Assembly: GCF_002443255.2 (NCBI RefSeq)
Contig: NW_019211455.1
Location: 4,322,597-4,386,596 of the forward strand
Origin: Varroa destructor
Lineage: Eukaryota; Arthropoda; Arachnida; Mesostigmata; Varroidae
Direction: 5' to 3'
DNA length: 64,000 bases
In this document: piece after piece, positions 26,501 to 38,751 of the stretch
How positions within the stretch are numbered: the first letter of the stretch is position 1
Layout: each line of letters opens with the position of its first letter
Position numbers and translations under genes: made by a program
The notes under the pieces: generated by a model
What the model saw: the letters and a program-made list of their open reading frames with translations, nothing else
The model's database searches: none
What the model was told of the DNA's origin: nothing

Positions 26501-27299
26501 GGCAGAGTATGTCGTTCGTGCTACTAAAACCGCTGCCAGGACTTACCCATGTGTAAATCACTGGGCGCCTATTTACATTGCCTCTGCAGCAAATGTCAGC
26601 AATCCATTCATATTATCATTTATCTCTCTCTTTAAGGAGAACATATCCTTTGCGGAGGAACACGTTCTTGCGTGGAATAGCGTTTCATCCTATCATCGTC
26701 CTATTCGAACCAAATAACTTCTTTGCCATATGTGCACTTCCCACATTATAATGATTCCTGCATACAGCCTCCAAAATGGTGCTCTAATAATAAGATGAGT
26801 CTCGTCTAGTGCACCTGTGTCGTTACGAGCAATATTGCGGTGTCCTTGTATGACGTGCTCTTTGTATTACAAATGTACTTCCACAAGGACCCGACACGCA
26901 CAAGAACAGCTTACCTATAGCGTCCATTATAGTGAAATAATCATGAATATAGATGGTATCATTTACGTGCCAACCATGTATAAATTTTCGCATGCAAAAC
27001 ACAAACATCTTCTACTTTTAATCCATCTACAGACAAGAAATTAGTATTCGATACATCTCTGACACTCGATATGAGATTTCGATTGCCTATTGACTTCTGT
27101 TTAACTTGGGATACACCAATAAACATACCAATCTTTAACAGCTTTTAAGTTTTTTTTCTTTTTTAATATAAGAACCGTAATTGCTTTAACTCTGCGTTGA
27201 TGGCCGTCTCTAGCGACCCTCACATAAATAAACACACGTTGACCATTTCAAACGATTGGACAGTTCGGCCAGAGTCGCGTCCTTAAAGCAGTTCTCATC
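23507..27299. other. No supported gene; AT-rich
   Basis: It is among the most AT-rich parts of the window, with many A and T runs. It contains the CCTAA tract at 24340. I see no supported exon. Confidence 0.5.
24340..24356 (+). repeat. Short telomere-like (CCTAA)3 tract
   Basis: There are three perfect CCTAA units plus CC, i.e. TTAGG on the other strand, the arthropod telomere unit. A 13-bp direct repeat (ACAAGTCTTATTA, at about 24301 and 24323) lies immediately upstream. Confidence 0.8.
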
Positions 27300-28260
27300 C
27301 ACTCATCAGCAATCTTCCTATCCGCGTCGCAGCTCTTCAGTTGTTTCATCCTCCTGTTCTATAAAAACCTATCATAACCGTAACCGTTATGTCTGATGTC
27401 AATGCAAATACCGCTATAACTGCCGTCACGTCGGGTGTCGAGCTGACCACCTACTGCTGCTGCCGCTGTTGTTACTAGTCCAGTGAGTAACTGTCGCGTC
27501 AGAGGGGGTTCTTTCACGCAGCCTAATCTACTCTATTCCACGCTAACCTACTTGTTCTGCTGGTGGACACGTCGCGTTTTCTCCAGAATTGTGCAACTGT
27601 TATTCTCTACGTCGATATGGACGTGGACGTAGGTGCGTGTGTGTATGTGAAGACATGTGTATCACTACTTGCGGTCGAGTTGGCCACCGCGAAAGCAAGT
27701 TTACTACTGCCACCGCTACGGCCACTGCTGTGCCGCTAAATATCATAGCAACGAAGTCCCTCTCCTCTAACCACGGAGTCCTTCTCTGCAAAGGTGTTCA
27801 TGGGCGCGTGGATAGGACGACACTGGCGGCGTCCAGCGTCACCTTAATGCTTGCTCACAATCGATATCTGTTGCTGTTGATGCTACTGCCATCTATGTAC
27901 TTCGATCACAACGGTAACTGCATTACGGTCCACTGTCTCGTCCGAAATCCGCAGGCTAACATTTCATATTCCCTTAGTCCATTCTTCTGCTGTTACTGTA
28001 CCTTCTACTCGAATTGTGGGAAAACGTTGCTCCTCGGTGCGCGGAAGTGAGAGAGTGAACCGAATCAGTAATGTCGATGACGACGCCGCTGTTGCTCCTT
28101 TGTCTTTGCCCGATGGAGGAGGCCATAGCATAGATAGGATCCGAGGCGCCGATCCACCGAATGGCAGTTACCGTGGCTGGTGACGACGACAAGCAGTAGG
28201 GCGCAAGAAGAGTCCTAGCAGCATTAATACCGCTACTGTGACCAGCAAGTAGACTGGATT
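27300..28260 (+). other. GC-richer block, possible 5' exon/promoter region
   Basis: This segment is clearly GC-richer than the DNA around it and rich in CTG/GCC-type triplets, with long open frames on both strands (for instance 153 codons at 27589-28050). It lies 1.6 kb upstream of the first visible exon of the AKAP-like gene. A 5' UTR or first exon is plausible, but no frame joins 29871 in the required phase 0. No clear TATA box was found. Confidence 0.3.
27978..28179 (+). CDS. Candidate exon inside the GC-richer block
   Basis: The acceptor is atttcatattcccttag, followed by 66 open codons from phase 1 to a weak donor GTGACG at 28180 (phase 2). It encodes SSAVTVPSTRIVGKRCSSV, then DDDAAVAPLSLPDGGGH and DRIRGADPPNGSYRG. 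The exit phase does not fit the exon at 29871, so an unseen exon or another donor would be required. Confidence 0.22.
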
Positions 28261-29231
28261 TGAACAACGTAATAATTATACGTTTAGTCCATTTCGTCTA
28301 TTATTAGGATTTCTACGAGTATCATCTAATCCAGGCCATCCCGTCAACAGCATCCAACTCATATTAATAAACCCGCTCAGCATCGTTCTTTTATACTATG
28401 GATAAGTGCAGCTGTGTGTCTATGTTACTCAGTAGAATACACGAACGTAGTAGTAAGTTTTTATCGATTGCCTTAGTTCCGCTATCACATATGACAGGAA
28501 ACGTAACTGGATGTAATATGAGGCTCTGAAGAATGGCGTTCGAAGTTCGTTGAAAGTACAGCAGTTCGGTAGAGATAGCTGCCGGAAGAGGCAATTGCTC
28601 TTTGCATAATATCTAATTAGCGTATGTACCACCTTTCTATTATGTGCAAGTTACTTGTCCAGTATTAAGCTATTATGTACAAACGTCAAACATGTAAGCT
28701 TTATAGAAACTGCGTTTGCCTTCTTCGGTGGACACATCTGCTTCTGTAAGCTTAAGACCTATAAGGGAAATCTAGGGTGATCAAGATAATTACTAGCAGA
28801 GCCATCAATTCCGTAACTATATAGTTGGTACTAAAGAAATTTTTTTGAAAAAACGATTTGTTAAAAAAACATTGTATAAAATATAATCTTGATTCAGTTT
28901 ACGTGACTAAATAATATCTGCTGTAGAACAAAGTATACGAGGTCCTTTTACATATGTATGTTTTCCGTTTTATTCTCGTGGTCGATAATGGCCATTCATA
29001 CTAACATGCCGTTAGAACAAATCCTGAACGAAACCCCTCGTTACATACTGCTGCAGATCTGGAATATAGCAATATTCACAAATGTATAAAAGAAATTTTT
29101 CTGTATTGTTTCCGATGTGGCGGATTGTGCACGGTGCCCGTTAACGCTTCTCTTGGGGATCTGGGCAGATTCAGCCCTTACTAACCATTCCATAAATGAA
29201 TGTTATTTGAATGAAAATTTATGTATTCTAG

Positions 29232-29328
29232 TTAAAGAAAAATCTCTAGAGATTTCAGAGGTATCAAACGAAACAGTTGAAAATGATAGTAAATCAAAAA
29301 GTGATAAGTTTACCTTCGGGAACATTTT
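29232..29328 (+). CDS. Candidate small exon upstream of the AKAP-like gene
   Basis: The acceptor is tttatgtattctag and the donor is GTAAGG at 29329. The 97-nt exon encodes a charged peptide (KEKSLEISEVSNETVENDSK). It exits in phase 2 while the next known exon needs phase 0, so it cannot join directly. AT-rich, so chance is likely. Confidence 0.15.
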
Positions 29329-29870
29329 GTAAGGATGAATGTACCGTTTCTGCGCACGTACGGGTACACTAGTTCATTTAATGTATTTGTATCCTTTTAG
29401 ACGGAAACTAAGATTCGAGTCATCAAAAACACCTATACGGCCGAATTAGCTGTTTTAGAATTAACGTTTAGCTACGTTTGAATCTGGCAACAGTCAGCTA
29501 TAGAAAGTTCAAAGCTCTAGTAATATTACCTGTTATTGGTATTAATACATAATCTAGCTTTATTTTATTAATATCTCTTTAGTAATAAGGTAAATTTGTG
29601 TTATTGAAGAGAGGAGGTAGTACTCTACTTTTGTAGACAAACTCCATCGTAGTACATTTTCCCTCCGGAGTTTGGCGTAAAGATAGATTGTGATATATCA
29701 TTACATTTATCGAAACGTTTATATATCAAGCGCTTGCTTTCCGTCAAATATTCAGTCAGGGCATGGAACTATAATGCATTTACATATGTAAATTCAGAGG
29801 TGCGCTTGAGTTCAGCTCCGATCTGCCCATTTACACCGCCATTCTTGTGTCCTTACTCAATTATTTCTAG

Positions 29871-30369
29871 GACAATTGCGATATTATAACTAAGGTGACT
29901 CCGAAAAACTACCGTTTCATCTCGAGCTTGGATCAAAGCAGCGATCAGGACGAACAAGTTACCAACCGTGGCCAATTCTGCTTCAGCTCTCAGCGAAACG
30001 TCGACGGAGAGTTTAGAGGTAAACGGACTTCTCATCGAAGTGATGCCAGGAACAACTGCTATACAACAGAATGGAGTAGCAGCAGCTCGAGCTTCGTGAC
30101 TTCACCGGCGTCAGATTTCGTTAAAGGATCATCTGATCTAGATCGTGAAACCAATCCTGCAACAGCAATTGCCACTGTTGCCCTAGTCAGCCTGAACAGA
30201 GTTCAGAGCGAAGAACAAGATAAAGGACACGCGGTGGAAGCGGTTTCTGAAATAGAATCCGTGTCTGAGAAAGCCAAAGCCGAACAGATTAAGCCCTTGC
30301 AGGAGGACCAAGGGTACGAAGTGCAACTGCCACACAGTGGCGCGGATATTATTCCCCATAAGCAAACCG
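29871..30369 (+). CDS. Exon 1 (first visible) of the AKAP-like gene
   Basis: The acceptor is ttatttctag before 29871 and the donor is GTGAGT at 30370. It encodes 166 codons plus one base (phase 0 in, phase 1 out). The product is Ser-, Gln- and Glu-rich, with a Ser run near residues 70-75 and a charged stretch (SEIESVSEKAKAEQIK) near residue 130, with no recognised domain. A second frame (+1) is also open for about 60 codons in the 5' half, so a start or small splice difference in that half cannot be excluded. The 3' half and the donor are firm because they join the next exon in frame. Confidence 0.62.
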
Positions 30370-33300
30370 GTGAGTATGGAAAAAACGGCTGGTACCATTA
30401 ATGTTATGCCAGTAGTTAGCTCTATGATGAAGCTTTCTGTGGATCTTAATAAAGCTGAAAAAATAATAGGCTAAATATTTAATATGCACTATGGGGTCGT
30501 CGAATGTCCGTGCGCGCAGCACGTTCCCGTTCAACACAATGAATTTCCATTAAGCTTCGGTGTTAATTAAAAGCCGATCTCTTTTGCACTTTTTCGCGTT
30601 TTTGTACGCCTTTTTTTAGTGGTGTTTATACTATATCGAAGTATTACCCACGTAGGAGACATTACGAGGCTGATGCACTTTAAGGATAACAGTAATGTAT
30701 TTTTGTAAATATCCTTTGTCTCATTAAGATAAAAAGACGAATCCATGCGCCTGAAGTTAGGCTAGTGATAGTGATTAGGAAAACTGTGCGAAGACCTTAC
30801 AACTATAATTACCTTTCGAATGAATAATACTGATGAATATTTGCAAGTCTTCTCCTGGCGCGAATTTTATTTTTTATTTATAAAAGCATTTGTTTAGACC
30901 AAAAAGTGCACAATATATATATATGAATATTCCTTCTTTATTTTTTAGAAATAATGTACTACAACGTAAAAAAAGCGATTAATTTAATTATTTATTAGTC
31001 TGTACGAAAGCGGACATTTATTGACAGTAAAAAAAAAGGTGCTATAGTGGTTCCTAAATGTTGCCATATTCAGTGATCTCGGTCGATTGTTCGACTTGTC
31101 CCTGAGCAACACAAGTTCAACTTCATCTATTAAGTTACAATACTTTAGTAACTTTTGATACTTAGATTCTTTTTCACTGGCAACATATGAAAAAATCCAA
31201 CGACACAGAGTAAGCTTTTAGTCATCGTAACAGTCACAATCGGTGGTATATTTCCCTTTATAATTCACTCATTTAATAATAATAATAATATCCTACCTTT
31301 GCGACTTTCCATTGATGACTGTGTTTGTCTGTCTGGAACAATGTCATGCGCACATCAAGGGTCTTATGTTGTTAACGATATACATACATTCCCTATAGGG
31401 GTATATTAGGCAAGACCTGAAGGTCATAACCCTCATCAACATACCTATATATACTTCATTGAGTGAAAGAAGCTGAACTAAGAAAAAGTTCGTATCAATG
31501 CATTTCTGGTTCTTTGTTGGTGAGTAGCAGGCGGGGTCACGCGTCTAGGTAGAACTTCGGAAATTTTCGAAGTTAATATTTTTCGCTTAGTTGTTTACCA
31601 CACGAGATATATACGGAAAGCAAACGATGTATAGGCGATGCATAGCGGCAATTCGGCGTGATGTCAGTTAAAAGGTTAAAATGACAGACTCTGCATACGA
31701 GACGCTTGTTTATGGGTGAAGTTCTGGAAATTGTTTGCCAAAAATTTCTCCTATTTTCAATAATAGAATCTTCCTGGATTAGCTCAATGTTTTGTGAATG
31801 ATCCGTCGTACGTAACAATCAATTGAATGCTGTTCACTATTCATTCATTCGTTCGCTTTTAAGTTTTGTTGGTAAAGTTTCATCGAACACATCGTTATGA
31901 GGGCTGGCAGTATAATAAATTCACATTAAGTTCAAACCATAAACAAGCTACCTGGCAATAATAATATTGTTTACTATTCTATGTATCTCTATACGCAAGC
32001 TCTATGTATCGTTTGTGTCAAACTATACGGTAAGCAAAAGTGCTAATTAGTATATAAAAATAAATCTTCATAATCCACCCGTTGTTCAAGCAGCACCAAC
32101 TAGTTGTCCTCTGATCACTTTGTATCGACTACAGAACGGACGCTGTTCGCTAGTAACCGGCCATGGCCTAAATGCTATGTCTTGCCTAACGCGTCTTGAT
32201 GAGTAGAGGGACCCTACAAGCCAATGACCCATTCGAATATATATATCGATGTAACTTACGATGGACATCACTTCCGTATCCAGCGAGTATTGGTCAAACG
32301 GGGCGGATAACCATTTAGAAGGTCCTTTCGAGGTACCATTTCTATTCGCTAAATTCTCGCCCTGCAGGATGTCGACCGTGGCGGAGCAAAAATGCTAAAT
32401 TGTACACGCAGTATCATATTTGTTAGATAACATACCTGATAGATCACGATCAGCGGCTAGGCAGTGAAGCGAATATTATTTGAAATCGAGTATCGGTTGC
32501 CACACGCATACAACCCAATGGATATTTACTGCTATTATGACTGCACAACTGTCGCATTAACAATACAAACAACCTTATTTGTTCTGCAGGGTCTTGACCG
32601 TTTTATCTTCACCCGAAAACGAATCTAAGGTAACGTTGTTTATTTACATCTTGTGGATCTATATGGCGTTGCTGAGACCTGGAGCAGCGGACCCTGGTTC
32701 CTTCAGTTAGAGACTCAGTTGTCTAAACTATTGCGTGGGCAAAAACAACCATAATGCCCGTTCGTATTCGTTACCTCATTAAGGACTGTCCATTATTCCC
32801 ACAAGCATTAATTATACTGCAATATTATAGTAGTTGAAACTTCTAGGTTTCCTAGGAGCGAAAAGTTCAGTCAGACTGTGAAGAAGGACAAGACTGTTTG
32901 TTGTCGTACGGAGCATTTAGCAGAATGTAACAATACAGGTGCGATTGTCTCTCTAATATGAGATCGAGGTAGAATTGCTTCTACGCTTTTTACAATTTCT
33001 ATGTATGTTCAACCGATCGATCAAAATTGACTTATACTTTTACCATAGTGTTACAATTGTTTCGTGTTCAGAGTAGAGCTAGTTTTGGCATCACAGATCA
33101 CGATGTCAATGGCAATGTTTATCTGAGCGCAGAGATCCGGACAGAGACCTGAATGTGCTAGCTTACCTACTCTGTTTTTTTTTTTTTTTCTTATTTACTC
33201 TTACGAAACTGAGTTTGTCGCAAGCTGAACTTATCCAGTTGGCACGTAAAACGCGTCACCTAGACCCAGCAAACATTCGAACGTGAGTTCGCTTCAGTGT

Positions 33301-36300
33301 GTAGTGTCCCGGTCCATTTTTTTTTTCTCCGAATAATGTCTGCCCGACTATTCCGTAAAACTTAGATTCTGACCATCGTTTTAGGAGTTGATCAATCTAT
33401 TTGATACTCAATAGGATTTCAACGCCTCGCATGGCTACTTCTAAAACTGGTGATCCGACAGAGCACTTGTTGCGCCCCCTAATTTTTGCTGGGATAGCTC
33501 GTTCTGTTTTCAATCGCTACTGTTATAAAGTACCTTGTGCATGTAAATACGGAACACAGACAAGAGCCGAGCTAAGAGCTCTGTCCTGCAAAGACTGGCA
33601 GAGGTCCCATTGTTGAATAGCTAACATCAGGGAATCGCTGAAATATCTGAATTGTCGTTAGTCGTATGAGCTACCCTTTCTATAATTCCTCTGTGGCTTA
33701 GAAAAATTCCAACAATAGGAGTAACTTCAAGCTCTATCTACATTCTAGTTATAGTAATGTACAATTAGTTGTCAAGTATCCATTGTTGTGTTTATAATTT
33801 ATATACTTTCATATTCTTTTTACAAATGTATGCTATATAAGCAGGTAGTAAATGAGGTACTTACTAAGACTACCGTACACAGATTGACTCAGATGTCGAG
33901 TTCGGATCGACTGGAGCTATAGCTAAAATGGATTTGGTAAAATTTTTCATAAATTTCTATCCATAATTTGGTACAAATTGAGTTGTATAAGTATCGGAAG
34001 TTACCGTGCGTGAGCCGCACTAGATATTGAGGCGTTCCTCATCTAATCCGGTAGCGACGATAAGCATACATTTTCACGAGTTCATAACTAATCATCTGTT
34101 TCTCCTGTTTGTGTTCCAGAGCACACAATATTAACTACAGAGTCTGTACGCGTTCTGGCACCAGCCGAGAAAGCAAACATTGGCGACCTCAATGACTTTG
34201 ACGCTATAGAGGTCACTATTCCTAAAAGGGAACGCGAGATGTTCGAACAATTCGCGCAACATACTATTGAAGATGCGCTGCGAGAAGCCATCGAGCAGGT
34301 CGACGAAGAGAAAATTAGTAAGTCTGTTTTGGCACCTATTTTGGGGTTTGCTATCGCACTAGTGATGATTGATCTGTAAAAGTGCATCGGGTCGTTAATG
34401 GGTCGTAACCCACCTAGCAGCAGCGGTGGATCCACTGTACGATCACGTCGTATTGAGACGATTGTAAGAAATTTACAAAGCCCGTAGCAGATTTATAGTC
34501 TTTCTCGTTCGCTTAAAGCTAATATTTAAATATTGCCATTTCTTCAAACAGGTATTAGCAAGTACGTATCTATTATGTAAGTGACAAATGGCACGGCTTT
34601 ACAACAGCTTCATAAACAAGCTTGCTATTTCAATTTTGCATGTAATATCTATAGAATTAATTTTGTCATTAAAGCGTTATCGCCTAGCAGCAAAGAATAA
34701 ACGTATACTAATAAAATAACACATTTAAAAAATATGGTACTACATATGCTAAGAAGATGTGTTTTTTTTTTCAGAAATAATGTATAAATGTAATAATACA
34801 TTTTTTGCTATTAAATGTAGCTACTACCCCGATATCCAGTATGCTTATATTTTAACCAATACAGAAAAACAAATACATTTTCAATAATATTCGACGTTAT
34901 TCATGGCCTAAGTGTCCATAATAGTCTCAGGGATAAAAAAAAAAAAGAGTTACTTTATATAGATGCGTTGTGATGGTATTGTTATGTCTCCAATACATTG
35001 CCGTGAATGATTTAATTAGCGGTGTCCAAAGGCCGACATCTAGAATGAAGTTCCGTTGCGTGCCAACATCTGTCAAGCCGCCGACAACCATATCCGCCAC
35101 CTGCGCCCAGTTATACTAAATAATAATAACTGTAAATAATGTACAGCCTTACATATGCCTCCGCCCTCTACGAAGTGATAATTTGCTTCTATGGCAAACT
35201 TGTAAGAACTTCGTTCAAGGATTGTTTTCTTGTAGAAGGCTTTCATTTCTACCCAAGCAATGCCTAAACATACTTAAATAGTAGGACACTGATGATGAAA
35301 CATGTATATAGTAGACGAACGTGTAAAGGAAAATAAAGGCGTTTCATATTATTTGTCTGGCTTTGGTTAATTAGACACTAGAGCTCATACCCTATACAGT
35401 GTGTGCCCATACTAGCTATTAGATAGTACCCAAAGTTGAGCACATAAAACAATCGGCTGAAAACTAGATAATCAAATTATTCTACTTTTGAGAGTGCAAG
35501 CAGTATTATCAATTCTTGAATATTCTTCAAGGGAAATTACATTTTGGGGGGGGGGGTGCTATAATCGAAAAGTTTGGCAGGCGGATCTAATTTGAAAGCT
35601 TTTCTACGTTCGACTCGAACCATAACGAGTGAGCTTGAAGATGAATCAAGAACAATCTTTTACTGGGCTTCGTGAAGTGCCGCTTTAATCGCAGTTATTA
35701 AGGCACTTCATTACTTACTTTGTTACTAGTAATTTTCTCGCGTAAATCAATCGTAGCCTGGCCAGTTGATGTGGGGCAACAGTATAACCCATTTTCTTCT
35801 TACATCGGAGCGGTTACCTAAACCTTCATCACCTTGGAAGCTTCATTAGTTTGAGTGGTCAAGCCGCCACGTAATGTTCAATGTATTATATAATGTGAAA
35901 GCAATTTCAATACCTTTTTAAGTATGGCTCATAGAACCTACTTCATCGTCGTGCTAAGAAGAAATCCCGTCCTCCTTTAACCCAGTAGGAGCGATATCTA
36001 AAGGGTGTTTGAAATAAATTGGAACAGGATAGATATCGTTAGTCTTCAAGCTCTATTCTAATAACAACATATCGTTGAGTAACATTTTTGCGGGTGCAGA
36101 CAGAGACTCTTTCAATGCAAATGCCCTGCACTTTTGTTTTCCCCTCAATTCGCCTACCAAGTAGTTCGCAGGAACTCGTGGGTGTAATCCGACTGCATCG
36201 AATTTCCAGTATGATTAAAAATATCTCATAAAACACACCTACTAATAAACGACCGACCTTCTGACCCGATACGAGCCGGTAATGAAGGCCATCATGAATT

Positions 36301-38592
36301 GCCTGATCAGACCAAGCAGTTCAAAGGTTTCGAAATTGCGGAATCGATTCCAGTTAGACCCGTTGGCGGTAGTGACTTTAACGTAGTCTTATATATAATA
36401 TAGTTTTGCTGCTGTATAAATTATTGTTTGTAAACTCACAGTTGACAAATTCTAACGTCGCAGCGGTAATACGCCTACGTCATGTATCGTTTAGCCCAAA
36501 TCAATTAGCTGTACGTATTCAGAAATGATTTTGTATTACACGGCCTACTGCACATTGTTAATGTATATTGTACTGTTTTCAATATCTCCAAAGAGGAGCG
36601 TTCGAATCAACCAGGATGTTCGGGCATAGCCTCAATAGAACTGTGTACGGAAGAGGTTACACGTCAGATCATGGGGGACGTCAAAGCAGATTCTGGGCGG
36701 CGCCGACCTCCGCCAATCGTCATCGAAGATTCGATCAATGCCAATCCTATCAATGCGACTCCTACTGCTCAGAAGGAGTTCATCCGGCGATACGCTGAAC
36801 TAATGGCCACCGTGAGTATTTAGATTCTTGCTCCCGTTGATAACAATAACTATTTGTCAGCCGTTTTCGAGCCTGTACTATGTTAACAATTTGCACTTTT
36901 CAGTCCACCTTTCTGATACCTGTTTAAAAGAGTATTCGGGATATCTCGAACGAAAGCCTAATATATGGGCCTAACCGTGCGAAGTAACCGTGCGAATTGT
37001 AAGGACGTATGTATATATATACATACATAGTTGCATTTTATATGCATGTATATAAAGGCACATGATAATGTTTGCGGTTCCAGGAGATTATTCGAACCGT
37101 CCTACAGCCATCTAAAATAGGCGTAACACCATCAAAACGAGCAAAATCCGATACCCAAATCGGAACGGAGAAGGAGACAAGCGGTGGCCAGTTGGCCATA
37201 ATGTGTGACGCACTTCGACAGGGAGTCAAGGACGGTGGTGATTTTTTAGGTAAACATATTCGATGAACTGTTATTATATCTATATGAAATAACGATACTG
37301 CCTTTTCGATTCGTTGTCAAGGAGGAGTCACACAGCGCCTACAGGAAAAGTTTGTTTCTAGATTTACAGGATTATTTATTATTAAACTTCATGACACCTT
37401 GCTGCAATAGTTGCAGTATGTTACACGTTATGCCAGTTCACTTTACTCATCTGCCATATCATCCGTAATTTAATTAAACCACCTTCTACACGAAGTCAGT
37501 CTGATAATTGTAGATGATCTATTCGACGTTCGAAGGATTTGTGTCCCACCAGTCCTATACGCCTGTCATAATGATTTACCAACATGCCCGCATCAGTTTT
37601 CTACAATATTTTCGGATATCATTAACACAACTAGTAGCTCCTCTGTGTCTGCTGGAAAGAGTCAGCCGCCTAAAGCAATGCTCGACGGCATAACTACCGG
37701 ACGTAAAACTCTGAGCAATTTTACGCCCTGTTATGTCAAGCTAATATTTCAATTCTCTATTTTAGGAGAAGGTGCCGCGTCTCCAAGCCGTGGGGAGGCG
37801 TCTCCGACGGCACTGCTAGGAACAACCACGGCGGTCGCCATATCCATACTGACCAGTTCCAATCACCCCCCATGTGCTGCATCAGCAGTACAACAGTATC
37901 GACTACGGTCATCACCACAGCCGGCAGCGCAATTAATAAACAATCAACGAGAGAATATAAACAACAGCAACAATTTTCCAGCGATGGAGCCCGAGCAGAA
38001 ACAGGACCGGGAGAAAATCCACCCGGAATTCTGGGATCTAGCAAACTGCAAGAAAGTGGTAGACCATCCTCCGTACCTTCAAGCTCCCCCTGGTCCCCAA
38101 TGCAAATCCTCTGGCGAATCCGATCGCTATCGATTGAACTCTCCAGATACAGTTTTGAGGGCCAATCAATGCGCCGACAACAACAGCAATGAAGCCATTC
38201 TCCTGCACAAAAGCAACAACCTGAACAACAATAGTGGACATGATAATGTGAATTGTACCCAGCAGCTCAACATCAACAACAACAACGATGATGATGATGA
38301 TGACGATATTTGTACCAGCTTTAAGATTGAAGCGCGTCATGTTAAGGATGTTCTACTTGTGCTTGAAAACGATAATACTGCCCGGAACCGAGTCGGGGCG
38401 GTAACTTACGATACGCACAGCAAAGGCCCATCTGATTCGACTACCATCGAACGGAAGTACGTAGATGGTACAGATGTCACAAGTACCCGAACAGGACACG
38501 AGGGCGACTTCACATTAAAGGAAACCCCCTGCTTGATGACTGAGCGGGGACACGGTGGAAAACGTCGTGGTTATCACTGCACGCAGCAATAG
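29871..38592 (+). CDS. Five-exon gene, 5' incomplete; putative A-kinase anchoring-like protein
   Basis: Join 29871-30369, 34120-34317, 36594-36811, 37084-37249 and 37766-38592. Intron phases (1,1,0,1) agree at all four junctions, giving one open frame of 635 residues ending at TAA. There is no initiator Met in the first visible exon, which opens in phase 0 after a pyrimidine-rich acceptor, so at least one 5' exon is missing. The protein is hydrophilic: a Ser/Glu-rich N-terminal part, a charged middle, and a low-complexity C-terminal part with Asn and Asp runs. Two predicted amphipathic helices (about residues 207-227 and 294-315) fit the published consensus for binding PKA regulatory subunit type II. 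There is no signal peptide or membrane span in the visible part. The AKAP role is inferred from these short motifs only; a scaffold or other disordered protein is the alternative. The gene model itself is much more certain than the function. Confidence 0.72.
30370..34119 (+). other. Intron 1 of the AKAP-like gene (3.75 kb)
   Basis: It runs between the donor GTGAGT and the acceptor gtgttccag. It is AT-rich with a short TA run near 30916, an (AAT)n stretch near 31277 and T-runs near 33177. I see no supported exon inside. Confidence 0.7.
34120..34317 (+). CDS. Exon 2 of the AKAP-like gene, with first amphipathic helix
   Basis: The acceptor is ctcctgtttgtgttccag and the donor is GTAAGT at 34318. 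The exon is 198 nt, phase 1 to phase 1. It encodes an acidic segment followed by PKREREMFEQFAQ and then TIEDALREAIEQVDEE. The core I-x2-A-L-x2-A-I-x2-V fits the RII-binding consensus of A-kinase anchoring proteins position by position. This exon is GC-richer than the introns around it. An antisense frame is also open but has no splice support. Confidence 0.8.
34318..36593 (+). other. Intron 2 of the AKAP-like gene (2.3 kb)
   Basis: It runs between the donor GTAAGT and the acceptor at 36593. It is AT-rich and contains an 11-G run at 35546-35556. I see no supported exon. The two later introns (36812-37083, 37250-37765) are short. Confidence 0.7.
36594..36811 (+). CDS. Exon 3 of the AKAP-like gene
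   Basis: The acceptor ends ...atctccaaag and the donor is GTGAGT at 36812. The exon is 218 nt, phase 1 to phase 0. It encodes ERSNQPGCSGIAS..., a basic Arg/Pro patch (GRRRPPPIVIED) and ends with QKEFIRRYAELMAT, the first half of the second helix. A competing acceptor two bases downstream (after aaagag) would put the exon out of frame with exon 2, so 36594 was chosen by phase. Confidence 0.8.
37084..37249 (+). CDS. Exon 4 of the AKAP-like gene
   Basis: The acceptor is tttgcggttccag and the donor is GTAAAC at 37250. The exon is 166 nt, phase 0 to phase 1. It encodes EIIRTVLQPSKIG, completing the helix begun in exon 3, then PSKRAKSDTQIG and a Gly-rich end (QGVKDGGDFL). A-x2-I-I-x2-V-L-x2-S across the exon junction also fits the RII-binding consensus, though Pro at position 11 of the motif would cap the helix. 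Confidence 0.82.
37766..38592 (+). CDS. Terminal exon 5 of the AKAP-like gene
   Basis: The acceptor is ctctattttag before 37766; the exon is in phase 1 and runs to TAA at 38590-38592. It encodes about 275 residues: a Ser/Thr/Ala-rich part, a Gln/Asn-rich part (LINNQRENINNSNN), a segment with PEFWDLANCKK, an Asn run followed by seven Asp (about 38274-38308), and a polar C-terminus. This is a typical disordered tail. A 106-codon frame starting at 37872 overlaps in the +2 register and is treated as a shadow. An internal GTACGT at 38458 (phase 2) could act as an alternative donor. Confidence 0.8.
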
Positions 38593-38745
38593 GCAGAAGA
38601 CAGAGCGCAAAACATACTGTTTATTTCAATATATTCCAGAGTAAGATTGCATACGACCCCATTGCAACTATCTCTAGGTGGACTTCTGATATCTGCTCTC
38701 CTTAAGTGCGGTTTCTACGGGCTTTCAATGTCCCTTAAAAACTTT

Positions 38746-38751
38746 ATTAAA
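38746..38751 (+). promoter_or_regulatory. Possible polyadenylation signal (ATTAAA)
   Basis: This ATTAAA hexamer, the commonest variant signal, lies 153 nt after the stop codon of the AKAP-like gene. No canonical AATAAA was seen between the stop codon and this point. It is a single hexamer, so support is weak. Confidence 0.35.

Noticed and set aside
28255..28270. Perfect-looking Pol III B box (GTTCAAATCC) on the minus strand
   Set aside because: There is no A box or cloverleaf upstream at tRNA spacing.
35546..35556. 11-G run as a possible quadruplex
   Set aside because: It is a single homopolymer inside an intron. There are no further G-tracts to form a regular quadruplex, so it is more likely simple sequence.
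37872..38192. 106-codon frame inside the last exon of the AKAP-like gene
   Set aside because: It is out of phase with exon 4 and ends inside the exon, while the in-phase frame is longer. It is treated as a shadow of repeat-rich coding sequence.
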